From CAYMTV01 sp964393525 (lineage in GTDB: Bacteria; Patescibacteriota; Microgenomatia; Daviesbacterales; UBA10151), in contig CAYMTV010000006.1 in assembly GCA_964393525.1 (NCBI GenBank), positions 1 through 44,827 on the forward strand: a stretch of DNA of 44,827 nucleotides, read 5' to 3'. Both the position numbers and the translations under genes were made by a program. A model generated the notes under the pieces. It saw nothing but the letters and a program-made list of their open reading frames with translations. It was not told the DNA's origin and ran no database searches. This document shows, piece after piece, positions 23,505 through 32,028 of the stretch. The first letter of the stretch is position 1, and each line of letters begins with the position of its first letter.

Positions 23505-24779
23505 ATGAAGCTAAGCTATCCCAAACATCACTTTGTCAAAGACGGTCATATTAAAAACTGCCAGGTTTGCAACTCAGATAAACTTCATCTCATTTTAGAT
23601 TTGGGCCACCAACCACTATGCGACACATTGTTAACAAAAGAGATGTTAAATGAGCCCGAAAAGACATACCCTTTAAAGATGCTATGGTGTCAAGATTGCA
23701 CTTGTGTCCAGCTTGATTATTGCGTCCCGGGATCTGAAGTGTATTATCCCAACTACCCCTACCGAACCGGTATCACCAAAGAACTGGCGCAGTACCAAAG
23801 CAAGATAAGTGAATCGTTAATAAAAAAGTATAACCTAAAATCTTCAGACTTAGTGATAGATGTTGGATCAAATGACGGAACACTACTTAGCGGTTTTAAA
23901 AAAAATGGAATCAGAGTTTTAGGGGTTGAACCAACAAATATTGCTAAAATCGCCCGCTCCCTTGGTATTGAAACAGTCCAAGCTTTTTTCGATATAAAAA
24001 CAGCCAAAAAAATTAAAAAGGCGAAAGGCGAAGCTTCGCTAATTATTACCACTAATACCTTTGCTCATATGCAAACTATAGGAGAATTTGTTATGGGGGC
24101 TTATTATTTACTTAAAAAAAATGGGGTGTTTGTTAATGAAACTCATTACCTGCTTGATGTTATTTCAGGCGGACAATTTGATACGATTTACCATGAACAC
24201 TTAAGGACGTACTCTTTTAAAGCTTATGTAAAGTTATTTGAACAATATGATTTCACCATTACTGATGTTGAAAGGGGGGAGCGGTATGGAGGCAATATCA
24301 GGGTTTATGCCACAAAGGGAAGGGGTAAAAAGGTAAGTCCTGAGGTAAAAAAATTGCTTAAACTGGAATCGGAATTAAGTAAGTTGTCAACTTTTGAGCG
24401 CTTTGCAACTCGAGTCAAAAAAGCCCGTTTTAAATTTATGGATTTTTTAATTAGTGCAATCAAGAGGGGTAAATCAGTCGTTGGCAATTCTAGTCCTGCC
24501 CGAGCTTCAACACTTTTAAATTATTATGGGGTAGACAGGCAACTTTTGCCCTATATTGCAGAGCAACCAACCTCATTAAAACTGAACATGTTTTTGCCTG
24601 GTAAGCACATTCCCATTATCAATAACCAAATACTAGTTAAGGACCAACCAGACTATGTAGTTATACTTGCCTGGCATTATGCAAAACAGATTATGGAACA
24701 ACTAAAGGCAAAAGGGCTAAAATCAGATTTCATTGTCCCGCTACCTGATTTTAAAATTGTCAAAAATTCGAAAGTATGA
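23505..24779 (+). CDS. sugar C-methyltransferase with zinc-binding N terminus, paralogue of 12957
   Basis: This 424-residue SAM-dependent sugar C-methyltransferase has zinc ligands Cys19/Cys22 and Cys62/Cys65, the SAM site IDVGSNDGTLL (residues 118-128) and YHEH (229-232). Its C-terminal domain has SSPARASTLLNYYGVD. It has the same architecture as the 12957 gene but is diverged enough to suggest another substrate. A 41-bp gap precedes it, one of the larger gaps in the operon, with no convincing promoter in it. The next gene, an oxidoreductase, begins 3 bp later and could reduce the methylated keto sugar. Confidence 0.9.
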   Translation: MKLSYPKHHFVKDGHIKNCQVCNSDKLHLILDLGHQPLCDTLLTKEMLNEPEKTYPLKMLWCQDCTCVQLDYCVPGSEVYYPNYPYRTGITKELAQYQSKISESLIKKYNLKSSDLVIDVGSNDGTLLSGFKKNGIRVLGVEPTNIAKIARSLGIETVQAFFDIKTAKKIKKAKGEASLIITTNTFAHMQTIGEFVMGAYYLLKKNGVFVNETHYLLDVISGGQFDTIYHEHLRTYSFKAYVKLFEQYDFTITDVERGERYGGNIRVYATKGRGKKVSPEVKKLLKLESELSKLSTFERFATRVKKARFKFMDFLISAIKRGKSVVGNSSPARASTLLNYYGVDRQLLPYIAEQPTSLKLNMFLPGKHIPIINNQILVKDQPDYVVILAWHYAKQIMEQLKAKGLKSDFIVPLPDFKIVKNSKV

Positions 24780-24782
24780 ACG

Positions 24783-25781
24783 ATGTTAAAAATAGGAATA
24801 ATTGGTTCAGGTTTTGGTTTGTACGGTTTACTTCCAGCTTTTCACTCAACATCAGCTTGTAGAGTAGTTTCTATCTGCGGTAAAAAAACTGAGCGCTTAA
24901 TTAATTATTGCCAAAGAATTGGTCTGGAAAATATTTATACCGATTGGCAAAAAATGCTGGATAAGGAAAAAATGGACGCTTTAGCCATAGCGGTCACACC
25001 CAGTGCTCAATACGAAATTGCCAAAACTGCAATAAATAAGGGTTTGCATATTTTTGCTGAAAAACCACTAGCTGCAACTTACGACCAAGCTAAAAAGTTA
25101 ACTAATTTGGCGAAAAAGAAAAAAATTAAACACATGGTTGATTTTATCTTTCCGGAAATCGAAGAGTGGAAAAAGGTAAAGCTGCTGCTAAACAAAAAAG
25201 AATTTGGCAAATTAAAACACATATCTTTAAATTGGGAATTTTTAAGCAATGACATCAAAAATAAAATTAAATCCTGGAAAACTGATGTTTCTTTAGGCGG
25301 AGGAGCTCTTTCTTTTTATTTTTCTCACTCTTTACATTACTTGGAAATATTCGGAGGGGAAATAAAAAACATAATAAGTTTGCTATCTTATTCAAAAGAA
25401 AGTTTGAATGGGGGGGAGGTTGGTGTTGATTTACTGATAGATTTTAAGACTGGAGTTAAGGGGAATGCCCATCTAAACTGCAATGCCAAAGGCCTAAACC
25501 GCCACCAAATCGTATTTGAATGCGAGAGAGCGACTATAGTCTTAGAAAACTATAATAGTCATACAGAAAATTTCACAATAAAAGTTTATACTTTGGATGG
25601 AAGCACCAAATTACTTGTTCCAAAAACAAAAACTAAAAAAGGTGAAGATGAAAGAGTTAGGGTTGTCAGAAACTTAACAACCAGATTCGTTAAGGGTATT
25701 TTAAAGAATAAAAAAATTACCCCTTCTTTTGCAGAAGGATTGAGGGTTCAACAATTAATAGATAAAATTAGAAACGGTTAA
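24783..25781 (+). CDS. Gfo/Idh/MocA-family oxidoreductase
   Basis: This 332-residue protein has a Rossmann N terminus (IGIIGSGFGLYGLLPAF, residues 4-20), the canonical EKP motif (Glu93-Lys94-Pro95) and a GGGALSFYFSHSLHYLE segment holding the likely active-site histidine. Members reduce keto groups of nucleotide sugars with NAD(P)H. Its position right after a C-methyltransferase suggests reduction of the branched keto sugar, as happens in several 3-C-methyl sugar routes; this is an inference. It is cytosolic and cotranscribed with its neighbours (3-bp and 8-bp gaps). Confidence 0.88.
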   Translation: MLKIGIIGSGFGLYGLLPAFHSTSACRVVSICGKKTERLINYCQRIGLENIYTDWQKMLDKEKMDALAIAVTPSAQYEIAKTAINKGLHIFAEKPLAATYDQAKKLTNLAKKKKIKHMVDFIFPEIEEWKKVKLLLNKKEFGKLKHISLNWEFLSNDIKNKIKSWKTDVSLGGGALSFYFSHSLHYLEIFGGEIKNIISLLSYSKESLNGGEVGVDLLIDFKTGVKGNAHLNCNAKGLNRHQIVFECERATIVLENYNSHTENFTIKVYTLDGSTKLLVPKTKTKKGEDERVRVVRNLTTRFVKGILKNKKITPSFAEGLRVQQLIDKIRNG

Positions 25782-25789
25782 AAGACTTC

Positions 25790-26587
25790 ATGTCAAAAAA
25801 GAAAAAATTAGTTATCATCATACCAACCCATAGGTCTTCCCTTACCTCTGATGATAGAATCTCTCTAAAACATTTAAAGAGACACCTGGGAAAATACGAT
25901 ACTTTTTTTGTTATTCCCGAAAATATAAGCTCTAAAACATTTGAGTCTTTGGGATTCAAAGTAAAAAAGGTAGACAAGGATTTTTTTGGAACTATCAGAA
26001 AATATAGCAATTTACTTTTAACAAAAAAATTTTATGAAGATTTTAAAAAATATAATTTTATGCTTGTTTACCAGCTTGATGCACTAGTATTCTCAAGCCA
26101 AATCGATAAATGGATGAATTCTGGGTATGACTACATTGCTGCTCCTTGGTTTAGGCCAATAATAGGTTATTTAACCCATAAAAAGGGTTATCCTCCATCC
26201 GGAGGAAATGGGGGTTTTAGCTTAAGGAATATTCATAAAACAATTAAGATTTTAGAGATTGTCAACACGTCGGCAACAAGAACCTCTCAAAACCTCTTTG
26301 AAAGGAAACTATGGTTTTTACTGGCAGTACTTACAGGTAAGTCCCACGAGGTTTGGCTTAAAGCTCCTGCTCTTGATTATCCTTTTTATGAGGATGGTTT
26401 TTGGGCCTTGGAGGCTCCTAAATATGACTCAACTTACAAAATTCCTTCCTTTAAACTCGCTTTAAAATTTGCTTTTGAAAAGTTTCCTAGAAGGTGTTTT
26501 GAGGTTAATAACAAAAAGCTTCCATTTGGATGTCATGCTTGGGAGAGATATGATAAAGAGTTTTGGAAACCATATTTAATTAAATAA
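25790..26587 (+). CDS. DUF5672-type putative glycosyltransferase
   Basis: This 265-residue protein matches DUF5672 in layout: VIIIPTHRSS (residues 8-17), FFVIPENIS (39-47), YQLDALVF (94-101, an acidic residue at the DXD position), a GYDYIAAPWF block (112-121) and GGNGGFSLR. EDGFWALEAPKY and a final FGCHAWERYDKEFWKPYL follow. The domain occurs in GT-A-like proteins of polysaccharide loci and is assumed to transfer sugars, though no activity is established to my knowledge. It is the last gene of the long plus-strand operon and ends 4 bp from the convergent minus-strand operon end. Confidence 0.83.
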   Translation: MSKKKKLVIIIPTHRSSLTSDDRISLKHLKRHLGKYDTFFVIPENISSKTFESLGFKVKKVDKDFFGTIRKYSNLLLTKKFYEDFKKYNFMLVYQLDALVFSSQIDKWMNSGYDYIAAPWFRPIIGYLTHKKGYPPSGGNGGFSLRNIHKTIKILEIVNTSATRTSQNLFERKLWFLLAVLTGKSHEVWLKAPALDYPFYEDGFWALEAPKYDSTYKIPSFKLALKFAFEKFPRRCFEVNNKKLPFGCHAWERYDKEFWKPYLIK

Positions 26588-26591
26588 TTTT

Positions 26592-27299
26592 TTACTTTTT
26601 TCTAATTACAAGCATAATATTTGGCGTCATAGTTTTAAAAAATATGCCTCCATTGATAATTATAGCTGCCAGCAAAATCGTATGAAGAATTTTTTGCAAA
26701 ATAATTCTTATTATATTTAACAAATCATAGGGCGGTATTTCATACCCTTTTATTTCCATGGAATAATCTTTTATATCAGACAAATTTATTAAGTCCTTTA
26801 AGGATTGTTCTGTAAAACTCCCAGTGTGTTGTAAATCACCATATCTTTCAATTAGTCCTAAAGGATTATTAGCGTTAGGGACAACTATTACTAAAAAACC
26901 TCCCTTTTCCAGCTGGGAGTAAAGGAGCCGCACAACTTTATGATATTTTTCTATTGGTAAGTGTTCTAAAACTTGCATTAAAAAAATAAAATTGTATTTG
27001 CGCAAACGCTTAGAAATTAATAAAAGATCTCGAGCTAAGAGTTTGTTTTTTACTTTATATTTTTTTGAAACATAATTTAATATACTTTTATCATTATCAA
27101 CTATATCAATATCTATAACCCCTTTTTCATTTAAATAACCTTCGAATTCCCCAAGTCCCGGTCCGATTTCCAAAATCCTAATTTTTTTAAAACCGATTTT
27201 TCTAAAGTATTTTTTTAAATTATAATCTATATAATCTTTTTTCCTTTTTAAGGTTTGAGGCGCGGATAGTTGTTGTAAGTGAGCAACGTAATTTCCCAT
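26592..27299 (-). CDS. class I SAM-dependent methyltransferase
   Basis: This is a 235-residue methyltransferase with motif I RILEIGPGLGEFEGYL (residues 41-56), an acidic residue after strand 2 (IVDNDKS) and FLMQVLEHLP at motif IV/post-IV. The C terminus carries a hydrophobic segment (IILQKILHTILLAAIIINGGIFF) that could attach it to the membrane. Start ATG 27299 lies one base from the preceding stop, like neighbouring genes; an upstream in-frame start at 27356 would overlap the GT39 gene by 56 bp and is less likely. Substrate is unknown; capping or modifying a lipid-linked glycan fits the context. It is the last gene of the minus-strand operon. Confidence 0.82.
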   Translation of the reverse strand: MGNYVAHLQQLSAPQTLKRKKDYIDYNLKKYFRKIGFKKIRILEIGPGLGEFEGYLNEKGVIDIDIVDNDKSILNYVSKKYKVKNKLLARDLLLISKRLRKYNFIFLMQVLEHLPIEKYHKVVRLLYSQLEKGGFLVIVVPNANNPLGLIERYGDLQHTGSFTEQSLKDLINLSDIKDYSMEIKGYEIPPYDLLNIIRIILQKILHTILLAAIIINGGIFFKTMTPNIMLVIRKK

Positions 27300-27300
27300 A

Positions 27301-29238
27301 TTAATTTTGAAGATTATATACGCACAGATACCCATAATCAACTCCGGTCTTTTCACACTTTATTAACTCGTAACCTTTTAAGTTCTCAATTTCATCAGAG
27401 CTTTTTACTACGTAATAAAAAGCTTGCTTTATTAAGTATCGGGCTTTTCGGGTATCATTTTTTGCCAGTACATAAGTGTTGCTATTTTTCTGCCTGATCA
27501 GAACCCAAAGCGGGTATTCAAAATCATCAATTAATTGGAAGGCGACAGTAGTATTATCCGGGATTATATTCACCGCATTACTGTATGGCTCATACCAATA
27601 ATGCCTTGCATTAAAATATTGCTCGATTCTGGGTTTTAACAAGAAAGACTTAGGGATTGAGGATAAAGGTAAAGTGAAAGATTGAATGTATTTATAGAAA
27701 AAATTATATGAAATATAGGGCCTGGAAACATTAAATAAAATTAACACAAAACTTAGAATAACCGATAAGATTGCAGCAGCGTTTAATATCTTTTTTCCAA
27801 CGCTTAATTTGCTTAAAACTAAAACTGACAAGATAGTTCCAATAAGTAAAAAAGGCAGATGCAATCTGGGATGGTAAGGCTGCCATTTAAGTAAGGCGCA
27901 AAAAAGTATAAAACTAAATCCTAAAAAAAAGAGTAAAATTTTAACTTTAGAGTTAATCTTTTTTCTTAAATCTTTGCGGAGTAAAAGTCCCGACATGACT
28001 ATGATCAACAACATATGTAATGGGTTTGAAACAATATCCTCTTGTGGATAAATAACTGGCTTTATAGCTAGCAAGGAGTTGCTCCAAGTGACTCTGGAAT
28101 CATTAAAATCGATTCCTAAAATAATTCCGATAAATTTTAGAGATTCTTGCATTGGTGAAACTAAGAAGAGAAAGGGTATTTGTAGAAAGATATTTCTTAT
28201 CAAGTTTAATATAATTACTTGAAGATTAATAATCTCGTTTATATAAATTACTTCTGTTCCGTTTTCAATATGTTTCCCCAGTATAGATCCGTAAAGGTAA
28301 ATGTTTTGTAGAAAATACCTAAGTTGAAACAACAGGCCAATCCCTAAACCAACCAAGAGAAGCAAAGTTTTTTTTGAATTTTTGAAGGCAAATAAACTTA
28401 CCAGTCCAAGTGGTATCAATAGATAAATTACAAATGTTGGTTTAGTAAGTAATCCCAAGCCAATACTTAAACCCAACCATAAAGCATTTTTAAGATCAAA
28501 TTTTTTAATGATTTCTAAGGATATACTAGTTGAAACAAGCACCAGCACACTTGTTACTAAATCTGTCTGAGTACTGGTTGATTGCAACAGTGCTATTGGC
28601 AAGGTTGCCGCAAGCAAAAAAACCGTCATTTGATTTTTTTTGTTCCCACCAAGTTGTAAAAAAATTCCACCAGCTAGAAAAACTGTCACGATATAAGCCA
28701 GCCATTGAGAGAAGAATAATAACCGATCATTTCCAGATATTGAGTAAAGATGCAATAAAATATACTCTGCAAAAGGAGGCATGAAATCATGTGAGTTTCT
28801 GATAATAGCTTGATCTAAGGTTTTTTCCTGTATCCAATACATTACCCGGGGTAGGTGATAAACCATACTGTCTGTAGTGCTCGGAGCGCTAAAAAAGCCC
28901 TGTATGAAAGTTAATAAAAATATTACAAAAATTATTATGAAGCCCTTGGATTGCCAGTTGATATTTTTGAAAGCCTGAAAAAAATTGTTTTTATTCGAAG
29001 AAGAGGGTTTTCCATCATTCGTAGAAAAGCTTTGCTTATCTAAAAGAAAGCTTTGCTTATTCGTAGAAAAGCTTTGCTTATTAAAAAATATTATCAAAAA
29101 TACAACTGCTATTTGGACTAAAACTATAAAAGTACGTTCAAGTAAATGGAATAATGATAAGATTTCAGTAGAAATAAAAATTGATAAATACCAGATTAAA
29201 AGTAATTTTGAGATTTTAAGCGGATTCGGATATTTCAT
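27301..29238 (-). CDS. GT39-type polytopic membrane glycosyltransferase
   Basis: This is a 645-residue integral membrane protein with about ten hydrophobic helices. It is of the GT-C type that uses polyprenyl-phosphate sugars on the outer face of the membrane. The first long loop has APSTTDSMVYHLPRVMYWIQ (residues 118-137), with Asp123 at the place of the catalytic acidic residue. This is a different subgroup from the DEA-type paralogues at 35055-44761. Residues 53-73 form a three-unit heptad repeat (NKQSFST, NKQSFLL, DKQSFST) encoded by a 21-bp tandem repeat, in a Ser/Asn/Lys-rich linker between helices. Glycan specificity is unknown. Confidence 0.87.
   Translation of the reverse strand: MKYPNPLKISKLLLIWYLSIFISTEILSLFHLLERTFIVLVQIAVVFLIIFFNKQSFSTNKQSFLLDKQSFSTNDGKPSSSNKNNFFQAFKNINWQSKGFIIIFVIFLLTFIQGFFSAPSTTDSMVYHLPRVMYWIQEKTLDQAIIRNSHDFMPPFAEYILLHLYSISGNDRLLFFSQWLAYIVTVFLAGGIFLQLGGNKKNQMTVFLLAATLPIALLQSTSTQTDLVTSVLVLVSTSISLEIIKKFDLKNALWLGLSIGLGLLTKPTFVIYLLIPLGLVSLFAFKNSKKTLLLLVGLGIGLLFQLRYFLQNIYLYGSILGKHIENGTEVIYINEIINLQVIILNLIRNIFLQIPFLFLVSPMQESLKFIGIILGIDFNDSRVTWSNSLLAIKPVIYPQEDIVSNPLHMLLIIVMSGLLLRKDLRKKINSKVKILLFFLGFSFILFCALLKWQPYHPRLHLPFLLIGTILSVLVLSKLSVGKKILNAAAILSVILSFVLILFNVSRPYISYNFFYKYIQSFTLPLSSIPKSFLLKPRIEQYFNARHYWYEPYSNAVNIIPDNTTVAFQLIDDFEYPLWVLIRQKNSNTYVLAKNDTRKARYLIKQAFYYVVKSSDEIENLKGYELIKCEKTGVDYGYLCVYNLQN
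29019..29081. repeat. three-copy 21-bp tandem repeat inside the GT39 gene
   Basis: The units are 29019-29039, 29040-29060 and 29061-29081. All carry the core AAAGCTTTGCTTAT, and the first and third are almost identical. The period is a multiple of three, so copy-number change would keep the frame and alter a linker of the encoded membrane protein by seven residues per unit. Confidence 0.85.
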
Positions 29239-29247
29239 TCATTATTC

Positions 29248-30198
29248 CTACTTCCATTGTTGGTTCATATACCAGTCAATTGTTTTTTTGAGGCCTACTT
29301 TAAAATCTGTTTTTGATTTAAAACCAAACTCATTCTCCGCCTTCGTAACATCAAGTTTTCTTCTGGGCTGACCGTCCGGTTTTGTAGTATCCCACACAAT
29401 ATCACCTTCAAACCCGACTGTTTTTTTAATCATGGTTGCCAGGTCTTTGATAGATATCTCAAATGAAGCTCCGATATTTACCGGGTCGCTTTTGTTGTAT
29501 TTTTCGGTTGCTAAAATTATGGCTTCTGCACAATCTTCAACATATAAGAATTCTCTAGTGGCCTTACCGGTTCCCCAAACCACCACATAATGATCGCCTC
29601 TCTCTTTAGCATCGATAAATTTTTTAATTAATGCAGGGATTACGTGAGAATTCTGAGGATCAAAGTTGTCTCCTGGTCCATACAAATTTACCGGCAATAA
29701 AAAAATTGAGTTAAAATCATATTGTTGTCTATAAGCCTGGGATTGAACCAACATCATTTTTTTAGCCAACCCATATGGTGCATTGGTTTCCTCAGGATAA
29801 CCCATCCATAAATCTTCTTCTTTAAAAGGTATTGATGTAAATTTCGGATATGCACAAATTGTTCCCAGGGCTACAAATTTGCCGACTTCGGCAATTCTCG
29901 CCTCATCCATGAGTTGCACCCCCATCATTAAATTATCGTAAAAAAGCGTTCCAGGATTATCCCGGTTATAGCCAATACCTCCCACATCTCCCGCAGCGTG
30001 GATGATAATATCAACACCCTGAGCAACCCTTTTGCAAACCTCAAGTTTTCGTAAATCATCGGTTTTAGATCGGGGTATAAAAGGGTTTACATTTAGAGTC
30101 TTTAGTTTCTCAATTATGAATTTACCCAAAAAACCCGCCCCCCCGGTAACAACCACCTTCTTACCCCTCCAAAACTTACTGCTATTTGTATTTTTCAT
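29248..30198 (-). CDS. GDP-L-fucose synthase-like SDR
   Basis: This 316-residue SDR resembles Fcl/WcaG, which epimerises (C3, C5) and reduces GDP-4-keto-6-deoxymannose to GDP-L-fucose. Visible features are the GGAGFLG loop (residues 19-25), HAAGDVGGIGYN (67-78), LGTICAYP (111-118), catalytic Tyr142/Lys146 (YGLAK) and the Fcl acid/base pair Cys115 and His185 (NSHVIPAL). The usual Ser next to the cysteine is Thr113. GDP-colitose synthase is an alternative. GMD, the expected 4,6-dehydratase, is not in this window. It overlaps the upstream glycosyltransferase as ATGA, so it is an activated-sugar gene embedded in a transferase operon. Confidence 0.87.
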   Translation of the reverse strand: MKNTNSSKFWRGKKVVVTGGAGFLGKFIIEKLKTLNVNPFIPRSKTDDLRKLEVCKRVAQGVDIIIHAAGDVGGIGYNRDNPGTLFYDNLMMGVQLMDEARIAEVGKFVALGTICAYPKFTSIPFKEEDLWMGYPEETNAPYGLAKKMMLVQSQAYRQQYDFNSIFLLPVNLYGPGDNFDPQNSHVIPALIKKFIDAKERGDHYVVVWGTGKATREFLYVEDCAEAIILATEKYNKSDPVNIGASFEISIKDLATMIKKTVGFEGDIVWDTTKPDGQPRRKLDVTKAENEFGFKSKTDFKVGLKKTIDWYMNQQWK

Positions 30199-31007
30199 GA
30201 AAACAAAGAATTAAGAAATTTAAGTATGGAATATATAATAATAACCAGTTGATAGTGTAAATAGTGTAAAAACAATGTCATTTTGTTTTTTGTGTGTTTT
30301 TTGGAAACTTCGTATTCATCTCTAAATTGTTTGATAAAACCGGTTGAACTTTTGGTCGTGGGGACTATCCTAAAACTTCCCAGATATTCATTGATTATTC
30401 CAGGCCGATATTTTTCTCCCAACCTCAACCAATAATCATAATCCATGACATAATGTTGACTTTTATCAAAGTCCCCTACTTCCTTAAACGCTTCCTTTCT
30501 AAAGAAAACTCCCATTTGAGAAATGTAGTTTAAAATCAAAAGTGTTGTATAGGAAAAACTCTGAAGCCAGAAGTTTTTATATCCTGTAATCCACTTTCTG
30601 ATCTCTCTATCGTCACCATCGATGATGTCACACTTTCCGTAAGTCCACATAATCTGGGGGGTTTCGGCAAAAAACTTGCCTATTTTTTTAAAAGCATCTT
30701 TTTTATATACATCATCGGAATTAAGATAAGCTAAAATATCACCTGAGACATTTTTTAATCCAATATTTATCGCATCTGTTTGACCTTCGTCTTTTGAGGA
30801 TACCCATTTTATGATTTTTGGAAATTTTTCTGCGTAGTATTTGATAATATCCAAAGTTCCGTCGTTTGACCCACCGTCTTTTATAAACAGCTCAATCTTA
30901 GGATAGTCTTGTTCTACAACCGACCTGATGGCACGCTCAATATAATCCACTGTATTAAAAGAGGGCATTACAACTGAGATTTTGGGGATTATGGAGCTGT
31001 TACTCAT
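30195..31007 (-). CDS. GT2 family glycosyltransferase
   Basis: This 270-residue GT-A enzyme has ISVVMPSFNTVDYIERAIRS (residues 10-29), IKDGGSNDGT (42-51) and the DXD-equivalent LNSDDVY (95-101). The style is that of WcaA/spore-coat-like GT2 enzymes acting in the cytosol. The C-terminal end has a hydrophobic stretch (LFLHYLHYQLVIIIYSILKFL) that probably touches the membrane. Its stop and start overlap both neighbours by 4 bp. Donor and acceptor cannot be read from sequence. Confidence 0.88.
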   Translation of the reverse strand: MSNSSIIPKISVVMPSFNTVDYIERAIRSVVEQDYPKIELFIKDGGSNDGTLDIIKYYAEKFPKIIKWVSSKDEGQTDAINIGLKNVSGDILAYLNSDDVYKKDAFKKIGKFFAETPQIMWTYGKCDIIDGDDREIRKWITGYKNFWLQSFSYTTLLILNYISQMGVFFRKEAFKEVGDFDKSQHYVMDYDYWLRLGEKYRPGIINEYLGSFRIVPTTKSSTGFIKQFRDEYEVSKKHTKNKMTLFLHYLHYQLVIIIYSILKFLNSLFS

Positions 31008-31348
31008 TTCTTGTTACCTGTTATCTTCTTATTTAAAGCGTCTTCTCTGATCATTTTTTCAATTTTTTTCTCTATTCTTTTCGTCTTGATATAGGCTATA
31101 TAAACCATTGGAATAATTAGAATAAACCCCCCCAAAACTGCTAAATCAAAAGCCCTTGAAATTGCAATAGTTTGGGAGAACATTTTAAAAACCTCCGGAA
31201 AAATTATTATAATTACTGCTCCTATCCAGGAGATTAACCAAAATAACATTTCGACACCATTAATTTCACCTCTTCGATAGTGAAGATAGGCGAAATAAAG
31301 CATTATCAGAACAAATATCAAAGAGATAATTTGCAGTCCTAAAATCAC
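31004..31348 (-). CDS. DUF2304 small membrane protein
   Basis: This 114-residue protein has three predicted helices (about residues 1-22, 32-51 and 68-86) and a basic, charged C-terminal tail (KTKRIEKKIEKMIRE), matching DUF2304. Such proteins are very often encoded beside polyprenyl-phosphate GT2 enzymes, as here, and may serve as membrane partner or help move the lipid-linked sugar; no function is proven to my knowledge. The start is GTG at 31348-31346, overlapping the upstream TGA as GTGA, which implies coupled translation with the 31345 gene. Confidence 0.85.
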   Translation of the reverse strand: MILGLQIISLIFVLIMLYFAYLHYRRGEINGVEMLFWLISWIGAVIIIIFPEVFKMFSQTIAISRAFDLAVLGGFILIIPMVYIAYIKTKRIEKKIEKMIREDALNKKITGNKK

Positions 31349-32022
31349 AAACTAAGCCTCCACTTCATTACACTAAAAAGTATCCCAAAAGCATCAAGAA
31401 CTGTCACGCCTTTAAACTTGTCATAGTATACTGTTTCAACCGGGACTTCACAACTTGTTAGCCCGTATTTACCTGTCTTTACAACCATTTCGGTCTCCAC
31501 TCCATATCCTGAAGATTGCCAGTTTATTTTTTCATAGGCTTTTTTAGTAAAAGCTCTATAACCGCAAACCAAATCTGAAATATATATCCCAAACAAAAGC
31601 GATATCAAAACAGAAGCCATCTTATTGCCAACGAACCTTACAATGGGTATACCTAAGTTAAGATTTCTGGAACCGAATACTATATCGTACTTGTTTGAGC
31701 TAATCGTATTAATAAATTTTGGAAGATCCGAAATTAGATGCTGACCATCCGAGTCCATAATAATCACGGCTTCCATTCCAGCTTTAAATGCTGCTTCGCA
31801 ACCCGTTTTTAAAGCAGACCCCTTACCAAGATTTATCTTATGTCTAATAGCAGTTACGTTAAAATCCCGAATAATCTTGTAAGTTGAGTCACTTGACCCG
31901 TCATCCACTACAAAAATTGGGTAATGAATTTTTTTAAGACGAGTTAGTGCTTCCCGAATGTTTTTTTCTTCGTTGAAGGCCGGGATTACCAAAGCAATTT
32001 TCATTTGAGAAGAATTATACAT
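31345..32022 (-). CDS. polyprenyl-phosphate glycosyltransferase (DPM1-like GT2)
   Basis: This GT2 enzyme of about 225 residues resembles dolichyl-phosphate mannose synthase, with LVIPAFNEEKNI (residues 11-22), FVVDDGSSDST (37-47) and metal-binding IIMDSDGQH (87-95). LVCGYRAF follows later. It has no C-terminal helices of its own, which fits pairing with the DUF2304 protein. The likely role is loading a sugar onto polyprenyl phosphate to feed the GT-C enzymes of this operon. ATG 32022 is 6 bp after the preceding stop; a TTG at 32025 and an ATG at 32004 (starting MKIALVIPAF) are alternatives. Confidence 0.88.
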   Translation of the reverse strand: MYNSSQMKIALVIPAFNEEKNIREALTRLKKIHYPIFVVDDGSSDSTYKIIRDFNVTAIRHKINLGKGSALKTGCEAAFKAGMEAVIIMDSDGQHLISDLPKFINTISSNKYDIVFGSRNLNLGIPIVRFVGNKMASVLISLLFGIYISDLVCGYRAFTKKAYEKINWQSSGYGVETEMVVKTGKYGLTSCEVPVETVYYDKFKGVTVLDAFGILFSVMKWRLSL

Positions 32023-32028
32023 CAAAAT

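Noticed and set aside
27300..27356. Longer methyltransferase start at 27356
   Set aside because: It would overlap the GT39 gene by 56 bp with no family conservation; ATG 27299 is one base past that gene's stop.
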